From positions 124,001 to 188,000 of the forward strand of contig NZ_BDCG01000017.1 of assembly GCF_001613385.1 (NCBI RefSeq): a stretch of DNA of 64,000 nt. The letters run 5' to 3'. The number at the start of each line of letters is the position of its first letter. Position 1 is the first letter of the stretch. The stretch comes from Nocardia flavorosea NBRC 108225 (lineage in GTDB: Bacteria > Actinomycetota > Actinomycetes > Mycobacteriales > Mycobacteriaceae). Of this stretch, positions 42,473 to 50,773 are shown piece after piece. Position numbers and translations under genes: made by a program. Under the pieces are notes generated by a model. It had not been told where the DNA came from. It ran no database searches and saw nothing but the letters and a program-made list of their open reading frames with translations.

Positions 42473-43378
42473 TCAGATCCGGGTGGCGCACTGTACGAGC
42501 AGATCCGCTGCGCCGGCCGGTGGCGTCGCGCGGCGCCAGATCACCCGGAACTGCCGATCGAGGACCACCGCGTCCGCGAGCTCCACCCGACGCAGCGCAC
42601 CGGTCGCGAGTTCGGGCACGGCAACCAGCGAACTGAGCACCGCCGGGGCCATTCCGGTCCGGGCGGCCGCGACGATCGCGACCGCGGAGCCCAGTTCGGC
42701 GGCCGGCGGGGCGGGCGGCCCGTACCCACTCAGGATTTCCCAGACGGTGTCGCGGGTGCCGGAGCCCGGTTCGCGCCACAGCAGCGGTGTCGCAACCAGC
42801 TCACGCAACGAGACCGGCGTGGTCCGGGTCGCCCACGGATGGCCCGGTCCCACCACCAGCAACAACTCGTCGGCGCCGAGCGCCCGCCCGCCGAGGTCCG
42901 GCGGCGGATGGGGACCTTCTACGAAGCCGAGGTCGGCGTCGCCCGCGCGCACCATGGCTTCCACATGGGTGGTGTTGTCCACCTCCAGCGATACCGCGAT
43001 ATCCGGCCGGATGCCGCGCAACGCCGCCAGCCACTGCGGGACCCTGTGGTCGGCAATGGTTTTCGAGGCAGCGATACGCAGTCGTGGTGTGTCGGTGCTG
43101 TGCAGCGCGGCAACGGTGTCGTTGAACGATCGGGCCGCATCCAGCACGGTCCGCGCGGCGGCGACCACCGTGCGGCCGGAGTCGGTCGGGGAGGAGCCGG
43201 TGGGGCCGCGGTCGAGCAACTGTACGCGCATGCGTCGTTCGAGCGCACTGATCCGCATACTCGCCGCCGGCTGACTCATGCCGTGCCGGCGTGCGGCCGC
43301 GCCCAGACTGCCCGTATCCGCGACCGAGACCAGCAGGTCCAGCACGGCGAGGTCGGGGGTTCCGGGTGGCAGGGTCAC
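42473..43378 (-). CDS. LysR-family transcriptional regulator
   Basis: 301 aa from GTG 43378 (GTG 43420 is an in-frame alternative). N-terminal winged HTH: LLVSVADTGSLGAAARRHGMSQPAASMRISALERRM. C-terminal effector domain contains LRIAASKTIADHRVPQWLA and AELGSAVAIVAAARTGMA. Divergent from the YeiH-type membrane protein, a classic LysR-target arrangement in which the YeiH gene is regulated by the LysR protein. Confidence 0.88.
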   Translation of the reverse strand: MTLPPGTPDLAVLDLLVSVADTGSLGAAARRHGMSQPAASMRISALERRMRVQLLDRGPTGSSPTDSGRTVVAAARTVLDAARSFNDTVAALHSTDTPRLRIAASKTIADHRVPQWLAALRGIRPDIAVSLEVDNTTHVEAMVRAGDADLGFVEGPHPPPDLGGRALGADELLLVVGPGHPWATRTTPVSLRELVATPLLWREPGSGTRDTVWEILSGYGPPAPPAAELGSAVAIVAAARTGMAPAVLSSLVAVPELATGALRRVELADAVVLDRQFRVIWRRATPPAGAADLLVQCATRI

Positions 43379-43495
43379 GGGGTCGATTATGGGCTGTCGG
43401 CGAATGTGCCCGACCGGCACCCATCAGCTTCGCTTATGACCTCCTGCGGATTCACCGGCTACCGGGACCGGACCCGGTCGGACAAGGTCGGACAG

Positions 43496-44500
43496 GTGAA
43501 CGAGGTGTATCGCAGAATTCCGGGCCTCGGCCTCGCCGCCGGCCTCGCGACCCTGGCCACGCTGCTGGGCACGCTCGTGCCGGTCGCGGGCGCGCCGGTG
43601 CTCGCCCTGGCCGCCGGTGCCGTGGTCGGTATGCGCACCGAAGCCCAGGTGGCGGATTCGGGCCGGTTCGGCCCGGGGCTGACCTGGGCGCGGCAGCATC
43701 TGCTGGGCGCGGCGATCGTGTTACTCGGGCTCGGACTCCCGGTGGGGGCGGTATTCACGGTCGGCCGCGAAACCGCCGTGGTCCTGCTCGGGACCCTGTG
43801 CGTGGGTGCGGTGACAGCGCTGATCGTCGGCCGATTGCTGACGCTGCATCGCGAATCGGTGATCCTGATCGCCGCCGGGACCACGATCTGCGGCGCGTCC
43901 GCCATCGCGGCCACCACGGCAGTGCTGAAACCGGACCGCGAACGCGTCGCCTACGCGCTCGGGACGATCTTCGTCTTCAATATCGTCGCGGTCCTCGCCT
44001 ATCCCCCGCTGGGCCGGGCCCTCGGAATGTCGGAGCAGGCATTCGGCCTGTGGGCCGGGACCGCGATCAACGACACCTCGTCCGTACTCGCGGCCGGTAT
44101 CGCTTTCGGGCCGGCGGCCGCGAGTTTCGCGGTGGTCGTGAAACTGGTGCGCAGCCTGATGATCGTCCCGCTGTGCGTCGGCCTGCATTTCACCGGCCAC
44201 CGCGCCGGTACCGTCGATCTCGCCCGGACTCCCCTGTGGCGCACCATCCCCCTGTTCGTCGTACTGTTCCTCGCCGCGTCGGTCGTCGCCGGAACCGGGG
44301 TCCTGCCGTCGTCCTGGACCGCGCATCTCACCGATCTGAGTTCCTGGCTGGTCGCCGCCGTACTCGCCGCGATCGGCACATCGCTCACCTGGCGGCGGAT
44401 CCGGGCGGCCGGTTCGCGACCATTGTTGTTCGGCGGCATCCTCGCGGTGGTCCTCGCCCTCTCGGCGCTCGCCCTGCAATGGTCCACCGGCTGGCGCTGA
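43496..44500 (+). CDS. YeiH/UPF0324-family membrane protein (putative sulfate or small-anion exporter)
   Basis: 334 aa with about 10 membrane segments. GTG 43496 chosen (AAGG eight bases upstream); ATG 43436 in the same frame would add 20 polar residues. Conserved family motifs: ILIAAGTTICGASAIAATTAVL, GTIFVFNIVAVLAYPPLG, FGLWAGTAINDTSSVLAAG. Members are linked to sulfur metabolism and are often regulated by an adjacent LysR protein, as here. Transport direction and substrate are not established. Confidence 0.85.
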   Translation: MNEVYRRIPGLGLAAGLATLATLLGTLVPVAGAPVLALAAGAVVGMRTEAQVADSGRFGPGLTWARQHLLGAAIVLLGLGLPVGAVFTVGRETAVVLLGTLCVGAVTALIVGRLLTLHRESVILIAAGTTICGASAIAATTAVLKPDRERVAYALGTIFVFNIVAVLAYPPLGRALGMSEQAFGLWAGTAINDTSSVLAAGIAFGPAAASFAVVVKLVRSLMIVPLCVGLHFTGHRAGTVDLARTPLWRTIPLFVVLFLAASVVAGTGVLPSSWTAHLTDLSSWLVAAVLAAIGTSLTWRRIRAAGSRPLLFGGILAVVLALSALALQWSTGWR

Positions 44501-44854
44501 GCGCCCCGAACGCCGCCCCCCCGCCTCCCCGGACAGCGGCCGCAGTGGGACGAAACCGCTCAGACTCTTGCGACCTGCAGAAACGCGTCGGCGGTGGCTG
44601 TCCGTTCAGCGATCATCAGGTTGTGGCGGTGTCGATATCCCGCAGCCGGCCCGCGCTCCGTGATTCGGCGAGCAACGCCGGGTCTCCGGTGGCGGTGCAG
44701 ACGATGGGAACTGGGGAATCACCACAGCGCCGCCTCGTCGCGCTGCTCGAATTCGTCCTCGGAAACAGCGCCCCGGAACGGGCGGTGAGCCGCTCGGGCC
44801 GAAGACCCGCAATCGCGGCGCATGAGGCATCGCCGTAATCAGTACTCGGCTGCC
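44501..44854. other. Intergenic region after the YeiH gene
   Basis: About 350 bases. Frames on both strands are short and lack family features. It may hold degraded sequence, but I could not recognise a parent gene. Confidence 0.35.
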
Positions 44855-44900
44855 GACAACGCGCTGCCCGTCCCGGTGGGCCGGGACGGGCAGCGTTGTC
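44855..44900. terminator. Long hairpin terminator of the branched-chain ABC operon
   Basis: GACAAC plus CGCTGCCCGTCCCGG pair with CCGGGACGGGCAGCG plus TTGTC around TGGG; one 2-base bulge, about 20 pairs in all. It directly follows the minus-strand stop at 44905. Confidence 0.75.
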
Positions 44901-44904
44901 CGGG

Positions 44905-45639
44905 TTACGGGGTGGTCGGCCGGCACGCCGGATGCTCCGGCGGGCACGGGGACAGGATGGTCGAGAAGTACTGGAAGGCCGCGAAAACAGCGACCGGTCC
45001 ACCGATCAGGAACGCACCGATGATCCCACCGGCGGCACCCAGTGTCGCGGCACCGGCGACACAGCCGCCGATGGTGGCGCCGACGAACGGGACCAGCAAT
45101 AGGGCGATGGGGCTGGACACCAGCGCACCGGTCGCGGCGCCGAGCACACAGCCCAGGCCGCCGCCGATCACCGCGCCGACCGCGCCCGCGATCGCCGCGC
45201 TCATCGTCGCCCGCTGCGCGAACACACCCAGGGCCTGCATATCGCGGGGCGTGAACTGTTCGGCCACCTCCTGGGCCGCCTGCTCGGGCGTGACCACGGG
45301 CGCGCTGACCGGCGCGACCGGCACACCACCCGTACGCTGCGGAGTCAGTACCGCCGTGCCACCGTCGATCTTCGCGGCGATGGGGAAGGCGATATTGTCC
45401 TTGCGGTAGGTGAGCGGCACCGTGGTGAGCAGCGTGTCGTCGACGGCCCGCAGGATGAGCTGATCGCCCGCCACCTGCCATTTTCCGTTCGTCTCGACTA
45501 CGGCACTGTCGCCGGAGTGCGTGATCTCGTAGGTGAGTTCCCGCGGTGCGGGCGCGGGTTGCGCGGAGACCGGAGCGGCGGTGGCACCGAGGGCCGCGAC
45601 CGCGAGCGCCGCGGTGGCGACACTGGTTCGGAGTTTCAT
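44905..45639 (-). CDS. Secreted protein with glycine-rich hydrophobic C-terminal domain, unknown function
   Basis: 244 aa. Sec signal peptide MKLRTSVATAALAVAALGA ending near AQPAPAP. Residues about 33-95 form a beta-rich domain (LTYEITHSGDSAVVETNG, GDQLILRAVDD). Residues about 135-225 are long glycine/alanine-rich hydrophobic stretches (AIAGAVGAVIGGGLGCVLG and similar) with spaced cysteines, ending SPCPPEHPACRP. Proteins with this build are common in Nocardia and Rhodococcus but have no assigned role. It is 72 bases after the binding protein of the ABC operon. Confidence 0.75.
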   Translation of the reverse strand: MKLRTSVATAALAVAALGATAAPVSAQPAPAPRELTYEITHSGDSAVVETNGKWQVAGDQLILRAVDDTLLTTVPLTYRKDNIAFPIAAKIDGGTAVLTPQRTGGVPVAPVSAPVVTPEQAAQEVAEQFTPRDMQALGVFAQRATMSAAIAGAVGAVIGGGLGCVLGAATGALVSSPIALLLVPFVGATIGGCVAGAATLGAAGGIIGAFLIGGPVAVFAAFQYFSTILSPCPPEHPACRPTTP

Positions 45640-45711
45640 GGTTGTGTCCTCATCGGTTGATATCGAGGCGGCCGTCGGCGCGGGAATGCGCCACGGACGT
45701 TTTCGGGGCCG

Positions 45712-46965
45712 TCACCGGCCGGAGGTATCGACCAGATCACCGGAGAGCACCCAGCGGTCTCCCTGGAAACGCTGGATCTGCATGGCCTCCATCGGATAGC
45801 CGTCGCCTTCGCCGGTGTGCAGTGTGATACCGGGCAGCAGCAGATCGATCTCCACATCGTCGAGCGAGCGCATCGCATCGCGCAGGCCCTCACGGGTTTT
45901 GCAGGTCGCGGCGTCGAAGGCTTTGTGGAAGCTCTGCGCCATCGCCCAGCCGACGAGCGTGTATCCGTCGGACGGATCGGCGCCGGGGACGTACCGGGCG
46001 AGTTTGTCGCGGTAGAGCTGCATCCCGGGGTCGTCGGTCCACTGCGGATCGGCCGGATCCTTGACGAAGACCGAGGTGACGACGTTCTGCACATTCTCGA
46101 ACCCGACCGGCTCGAGCACGCTCATGGTGCTGGAGACCTGGGTGAGAATATGCAGCGGATTCCATTCGGAATTACGCGCATCCGCCGCCAGTGTCTGCGC
46201 GGCGAATTTCGGGGTGGCGAAGTTCAACAGCACATCGGCTTTCGAATTCGCCAGATTGCGCAACTGGGGGTCGACCGTAGGATCGGTGACCTCGTAGCTC
46301 TGTTCGGCGATCACCCGTACCCTGCTGCCGGCGGTGGCCTCGGTGAAACTTGCCAGCAGGTCCTTGCCGAAATCGTCGTTCTGGTACAGGACCGCGACCG
46401 TGGCGTCCGGTTTCTGCTCGGTGACGTACCGGGCGAACACCTGCCCCTCGGCGTGGTAGCTGGGCTGCCAGCCGATGGTCCACGGATGCCCGTCGCCGAC
46501 ACCCCACTGCGTCGCCCCGCCGGCCACGAAGATCTGCGGCACCTCCCGCTGGTTCAGGTAGTCCCAGACCGCCGCCGAGGTGGGGGTGCCGAGCGTGGAC
46601 AGCACGGCGAACACCTGATCCTGTTCCACCAGCCGCCGGGTCTCCTCCACAGTTTTCGGGGGCTGATAACCGTCGTCGCGCAGCAGGTACTCCACCTTGC
46701 GGCCGTCGATACCGCCCTGTTCGTTGTTCACGTATTCGAAGTAGGCCTGCATCCCCTTCGGGAGTTCGGCGTAGGCGGAGGCCGGGCCGGACAGCGGGAA
46801 TACGCCGCCCAATTTCATCGTGCTGTCGGTGAGCCCCGTCGTCTGCTGGCCGTGGCAGTCGCCCGAGGCCGTATCGCCGGCGGCGTCGTCGCGACCCCCG
46901 CAGCCGGCGACGGCGACGACGACCGCGGTGGCGGCGAGCGCCGCCTGTATCGCTCTAGTGCGCAT
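45712..46965 (-). CDS. Branched-chain amino-acid-type ABC transporter substrate-binding lipoprotein
   Basis: 417 aa from the ATG complementary to 46963-46965. Signal peptide MRTRAIQAALAATAVVVAV followed by lipobox VAGC. Leu/Ile/Val-binding family features: MKLGGVFPLSGPASAYAELPKG, GGIDGRKVEYLLRDDGYQP, VAVLYQNDDFGKDLLASF. Members bind amino acids, amides or aromatic acids. The start overlaps the LivM-like stop. It is the fifth gene of the LivG-F-H-M-J-ordered operon. Confidence 0.9.
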   Translation of the reverse strand: MRTRAIQAALAATAVVVAVAGCGGRDDAAGDTASGDCHGQQTTGLTDSTMKLGGVFPLSGPASAYAELPKGMQAYFEYVNNEQGGIDGRKVEYLLRDDGYQPPKTVEETRRLVEQDQVFAVLSTLGTPTSAAVWDYLNQREVPQIFVAGGATQWGVGDGHPWTIGWQPSYHAEGQVFARYVTEQKPDATVAVLYQNDDFGKDLLASFTEATAGSRVRVIAEQSYEVTDPTVDPQLRNLANSKADVLLNFATPKFAAQTLAADARNSEWNPLHILTQVSSTMSVLEPVGFENVQNVVTSVFVKDPADPQWTDDPGMQLYRDKLARYVPGADPSDGYTLVGWAMAQSFHKAFDAATCKTREGLRDAMRSLDDVEIDLLLPGITLHTGEGDGYPMEAMQIQRFQGDRWVLSGDLVDTSGR

Positions 46966-48013
46966 CGGTTCTTCCTTTCCGGGCCCGGTGTCCGAGCCAG
47001 TGCGCCGCCCGGCCGACGAGTCCGGCCAATCCATTCGGCGCGAGGTACATGACCGCGATGATGAGGAGCCCGAACACGACCCCCGGTGCGGCTTGGTTGA
47101 TGTCCTGGGCCACGGTCGGCACGTACATGACGAACAGGCCGCCCAGCACCGGGCCCCACTGTCCGCCGAGTCCGCCGACGACCAGTCCGGCCAGCAGGGT
47201 TATGGAGAAGGTGAGCGTGAAGGAGTCCGGGGACACGTACCCGATCACCCAGATGTAGACGCAACCGGCAGCCCCGGCGAACATCGCACCCCAGGCGAAG
47301 GCCAGAGTCTTGTAGAAGGCCGGCCGCACGCCGGTGACCTCGGCGGCGATCTCGTTGTCCCGCACCGCGTGCAGCGCCCGCCCCACCCGCGACCGCAGCA
47401 GCCCGGCGACCAGTAGATAGCTCACCGCGGTGACCGCGAGCACGAGGAAATACAGCCACTGGTCCTCGGCCAACCCGGTCCAGGCCGGTGGTTCCGGTTT
47501 GTCCAGAGTCAGGCCCATGGAGCCGCCGGTCACCGTTTCGAAGCGTTTCAGCAGGGGCACCAGGAAGATCGCAATGGCCAGGGTGACCAGTGCGAGATAG
47601 AGCCCGCGTAGCCGCAAGGCCGGGATTCCCAGGCCGATTCCGAGTACGAACGCGACCGCCGCCGCGACCGGCAGGGTCACCGGGTAGGGCGTGTCCCAGC
47701 GGTCCATCATGATCGCCGTGGTGTAGGCACCCACCGCGAAGAACGCCCCGTGTCCGAGAGATATCTGCCCGGTATGTCCCACCAGCAGATTCAGTCCGAG
47801 CAGGGCGACGGCGTAGATCATCGCCAACGACAGCTGGAAGGTGTGGAAGGGCGCCAGTTCGAACGGCGCCCAGCAGGCGACCAGTAGTAGTACTGCCACC
47901 GCGGCCCATGACCGGTCGATCCGCCGGAATCGGGCCCGGGGCCGGGTCGTTTCGGCCACGGGAGGGTGTTCTTCCGGTGCCATCGTGGTGTCCGGGATTC
48001 CCATATCGCTCAT
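46955..48013 (-). CDS. Branched-chain ABC transporter permease, LivM-like
   Basis: 352 aa; ATG complementary to 48011-48013 overlaps the LivH-like stop (ATGA). About 9-10 membrane segments. Typical LivM segments: NLLVGHTGQISLGHGAFFAVGAY, LRSRVGRALHAVRDNEIAAEVTG, LAGLVVGGLGGQWGPVLGG. The hydrophilic first 35 residues are a usual LivM feature. Forms the membrane channel with the LivH-like protein. Confidence 0.9.
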   Translation of the reverse strand: MSDMGIPDTTMAPEEHPPVAETTRPRARFRRIDRSWAAVAVLLLVACWAPFELAPFHTFQLSLAMIYAVALLGLNLLVGHTGQISLGHGAFFAVGAYTTAIMMDRWDTPYPVTLPVAAAVAFVLGIGLGIPALRLRGLYLALVTLAIAIFLVPLLKRFETVTGGSMGLTLDKPEPPAWTGLAEDQWLYFLVLAVTAVSYLLVAGLLRSRVGRALHAVRDNEIAAEVTGVRPAFYKTLAFAWGAMFAGAAGCVYIWVIGYVSPDSFTLTFSITLLAGLVVGGLGGQWGPVLGGLFVMYVPTVAQDINQAAPGVVFGLLIIAVMYLAPNGLAGLVGRAAHWLGHRARKGRTDAH

Positions 48014-48897
48014 GCCCTTTCCACCGCCGGCGTGCCGAACAGGCCCTGCGGCCGGATCAGCAGCACGCCGAGGATGATCACCAGTGGCACACCGATCTTC
48101 AGTTCGGTGCCGATGACGTCGAGATACGCGCCGGCCAGGGTTTCCGCGACCCCGACGATCAGCCCCCCGGCCACCGCACCACCGGGACTGTCGAAACCAC
48201 CCAGGGTGGCCGCCGCGAAGGCGTAGATGAGTACGCCGCCCATCATGTTGGGTTCGAGGAACAGCAGGGGCGCCGACAGGACGCCGGAGACGGCGCCCAC
48301 GGCGGCGGCCAGCCCCCAGCCGAGCGCGAGCACGGTGCCGACACCGATACCCATCAGCCGCGCCGACTGCGGGTTGGCCGCCACCGCGCGCATCGCCAAC
48401 CCGGTCCGGGTGTAACGGAACAGCACGTACAGCAGCGCCATCACCACCGCGACCACGGCGAGAATGCCCAGGTTGCCGTATCCGGCGGTGACCCCACCGG
48501 CCCGCAACGCGCCTTCCGGGAAGGGGTTCGGGAAACTTTTCAACCGATACGACCAGATCCAGCCCGCGGCCGCGTTGACGAAGAAGAACAACCCGACGGT
48601 GACGATGACCAGCGTGAGTTCCGGTGCACCCTCGACCGGCCGGATCACGATCCGCTCGATCAGCATGCCGCCGGCGAAGGAGATCGCGAGGGTCACCGGG
48701 AGTGCCAGCCAGAACGGTGTACCGCTCTGCACCAGCTGCCAGGCCAGGAACGCCGAGAACATGGCCAGCTCGCCCTGGGCGAAGTTGACGATCCCGGTGA
48801 ACCGGTAGATGAGAACGAGAGCGAGAGCCATACCGGCGTACAGGGCCCCGGCGCTGAGGCCCTCGATGATCTGCTGCGCGAATCCGGACACGATCAC
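48010..48897 (-). CDS. Branched-chain ABC transporter permease, LivH-like
   Basis: 295 aa; GTG complementary to 48895-48897 overlaps the ATPase stop (GTGA). Starts with IVSGFAQQIIEGLSAGALYAGMALALVLIYRFTGIVNFAQGE (LivH hallmark, only key FAQQ, GALYAG and VNFAQGE needed). Later GLAMRAVAANPQSARLMGI and AAATLGGFDSPGGAVAGG confirm. About 8 membrane segments. Confidence 0.9.
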   Translation of the reverse strand: MIVSGFAQQIIEGLSAGALYAGMALALVLIYRFTGIVNFAQGELAMFSAFLAWQLVQSGTPFWLALPVTLAISFAGGMLIERIVIRPVEGAPELTLVIVTVGLFFFVNAAAGWIWSYRLKSFPNPFPEGALRAGGVTAGYGNLGILAVVAVVMALLYVLFRYTRTGLAMRAVAANPQSARLMGIGVGTVLALGWGLAAAVGAVSGVLSAPLLFLEPNMMGGVLIYAFAAATLGGFDSPGGAVAGGLIVGVAETLAGAYLDVIGTELKIGVPLVIILGVLLIRPQGLFGTPAVERA

Positions 48898-49709
48898 ACC
48901 CGGTATCCGAGGTAGGACCGGGCGACCTGTTCGTCGGCGGCGATATCGGCCGCGGCACCGGACAGGACGATCCGCCCGCTTTCCAGCACATGTGCGCGGT
49001 GCGCGGTGCGCAGCGCCAGCTGAGCATTCTGCTCGACGACGATCACGGTGGTGTGTTCCTCCGAGTTGATGGTGTGCACGATGCGGAAGAGTTCCCGGGT
49101 GACCATCGGCGCGAGCCCCAGCGATGGTTCGTCCAGGAGCAGCAGCCGCGGGCGGGACATGAGCGCCCGGCCCAGTGCCAGCATCTGCTGCTGACCACCG
49201 GAGAGCCGGCCCGCTTTTTCGTGCAGTTTGTCGCGTAGGACCGGGAAGTAGTCGTAGACGCGGCGCAGGTCGGTATCGAGTCCACCTCGGGTGCGTCGAT
49301 GTCCAGTGCTGCCGTCTCCGCGGCTGTCTCCGCCTCCGCGGCGGCATCTGTTACTGCCGCCCCCGCGGCGAAATCGGGCACCGCCGCGGGAGTAGGCGCC
49401 CAGGCGGAGGTTTTCCTCGACGGTGAGCGGGGCGAAGGTACCGCGTCCCTCCGGAACGTGCGCGACCCCCGCCCGGGCGATCTTCTCGGGTGCGCGCCCG
49501 CCGATTTCGGCTCCCGCCAGGGTGACCGATCCGCGCACCCGGACCAGACCGCTCAGTGCCCGCAGCAAGGTGGTCTTACCGGCGCCGTTGGGACCGAGGA
49601 CAGCGCAGATCTCGCCGGTGGTCACGGAGAAATCGATCCCGTGCAGCACCTCGCCGGCGCCATATCCCGCCGTGAGTCCGGTGACGGCGAGCAGGGGTTC
49701 ACTGCTCAT
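48894..49709 (-). CDS. Branched-chain ABC transporter ATP-binding protein, LivF-like, with an extra insertion
   Basis: 271 aa from ATG 49709, which has AAAGGA upstream; an in-frame ATG at 49778 overlaps the LivG-like stop. Walker A LGPNGAGKTT (39-47), Q-loop region VAHVPEGRGTF, signature RLSGGQQQMLALGRAL, Walker B LLLLDEPSLGL, switch VIVVEQNAQLAL. LivF proteins have about 235 residues. The excess lies at about residues 107-145, a Gly/Arg-rich stretch between LRLGAY and DLRRVYDYFP (49275-49391). See findings. Confidence 0.9.
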   Translation of the reverse strand: MSSEPLLAVTGLTAGYGAGEVLHGIDFSVTTGEICAVLGPNGAGKTTLLRALSGLVRVRGSVTLAGAEIGGRAPEKIARAGVAHVPEGRGTFAPLTVEENLRLGAYSRGGARFRRGGGSNRCRRGGGDSRGDGSTGHRRTRGGLDTDLRRVYDYFPVLRDKLHEKAGRLSGGQQQMLALGRALMSRPRLLLLDEPSLGLAPMVTRELFRIVHTINSEEHTTVIVVEQNAQLALRTAHRAHVLESGRIVLSGAAADIAADEQVARSYLGYRV

Positions 49710-49774
49710 CACACGTCCTTTCGAAAGGCTCATCGGCCCATGGCCTTCCACGACCCGGCCCGTAGCTCGGGCGT

Positions 49775-50533
49775 TCATGCCGCCGTACCCAGATAGGCCT
49801 CGATCACAGCGGGGTCGCGCTGCACCTCATCGGGCGTCCCATCGGCGATGACCCGGCCGAACTCGAGACAGACCACGCGATCGCAGAGGCCCATGACGAA
49901 GCCCATATGGTGTTCGACCACCACAACGGTCAGGTCGAAATCCACTCGCAGGCCGGCGAGCAGTTCGGCGAATGCGCCGACCTCCCCGTGGCTGAGCCCG
50001 TTGACCGGTTCGTCGAGCAGCAGCAGGCGCGGTCCGGCGGCCAGCGCCCGGGCCAGTTCGATCCGTTTCAACGTGCCGAACGGCAGACCGGCGGCCGGGT
50101 GGTCGGCGATATCGACCAGGTCGAGGCGTTCGAGTAAGCCGTCGACTTGGGTGCGCAGCCGGCGTTCCTCGGCGCGCACCGGCGGCAGGAACAGGCTTGC
50201 CGCGACAAATCCGGCGCGCGCCCGGTGGTGCGCGCCGACGAGTACGTTGTCCCGGACGGACATGCGGGTGAACAGGCCGAGGTTCTGGAAGGTCCGCGCG
50301 ATTCCGAGCCGGGCCAGGAGATCGGGCCGTACCGCGAGCAGATCGGTTCCGAGGTAGCGCAGCGCGCCGGCGGTCGGGACACAGCGCCTGGTCAGGCAGT
50401 TGAACAGCGTGGTCTTCCCCGCCCCGTTGGGGCCGATGAGACCGGTCATTTCGCCGGGCGCCACGGCGAATCCGACATCGTCGAGGGCCGTGATGCCGCC
50501 GAATCGAACGGTCAGGCCGGATATCTCGAGCAT
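49775..50533 (-). CDS. Branched-chain ABC transporter ATP-binding protein, LivG-like
   Basis: 252 aa from ATG 50533. Walker A GLIGPNGAGKTTLFN, ARTFQNLGLF Q-loop, ABC signature in the reduced form LPFGTLKRIELARAL, Walker B LLLLDEP, VVVVEHHMGFVMGL switch, and C-terminal DEVQRDPAVIEAYLG, which is LivG-typical. First gene of the importer operon, divergent from the PucR-type regulator across 240 bases. Confidence 0.92.
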   Translation of the reverse strand: MLEISGLTVRFGGITALDDVGFAVAPGEMTGLIGPNGAGKTTLFNCLTRRCVPTAGALRYLGTDLLAVRPDLLARLGIARTFQNLGLFTRMSVRDNVLVGAHHRARAGFVAASLFLPPVRAEERRLRTQVDGLLERLDLVDIADHPAAGLPFGTLKRIELARALAAGPRLLLLDEPVNGLSHGEVGAFAELLAGLRVDFDLTVVVVEHHMGFVMGLCDRVVCLEFGRVIADGTPDEVQRDPAVIEAYLGTAA

Positions 50534-50773
50534 GAATCCTCCGGGTCGCGTGGTCGCGGTCAGTCGCGGTCGAAATTCTGTGGGGCAGCACACAGTCCGT
50601 CGCGTCGGCTATGGGTCAGGCCAGCGTAAGAGCGGCATGAATGAAACACATCAGCCCATGCGTCCCAATTATTGCCGCCACATTTGTCCCCGGAGTACAA
50701 GCGAGCAGGTCATAATTTGATACATACTCGGTCGAATGTTGACATTGCCCATCAGGGCGTGGACCATCCGACT

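Noticed and set aside
46955-49027. 690-codon minus-strand frame covering LivM and part of LivH
   Set aside because: Only the last 352 codons are LivM-like; the rest is a shadow of the LivH-like gene.
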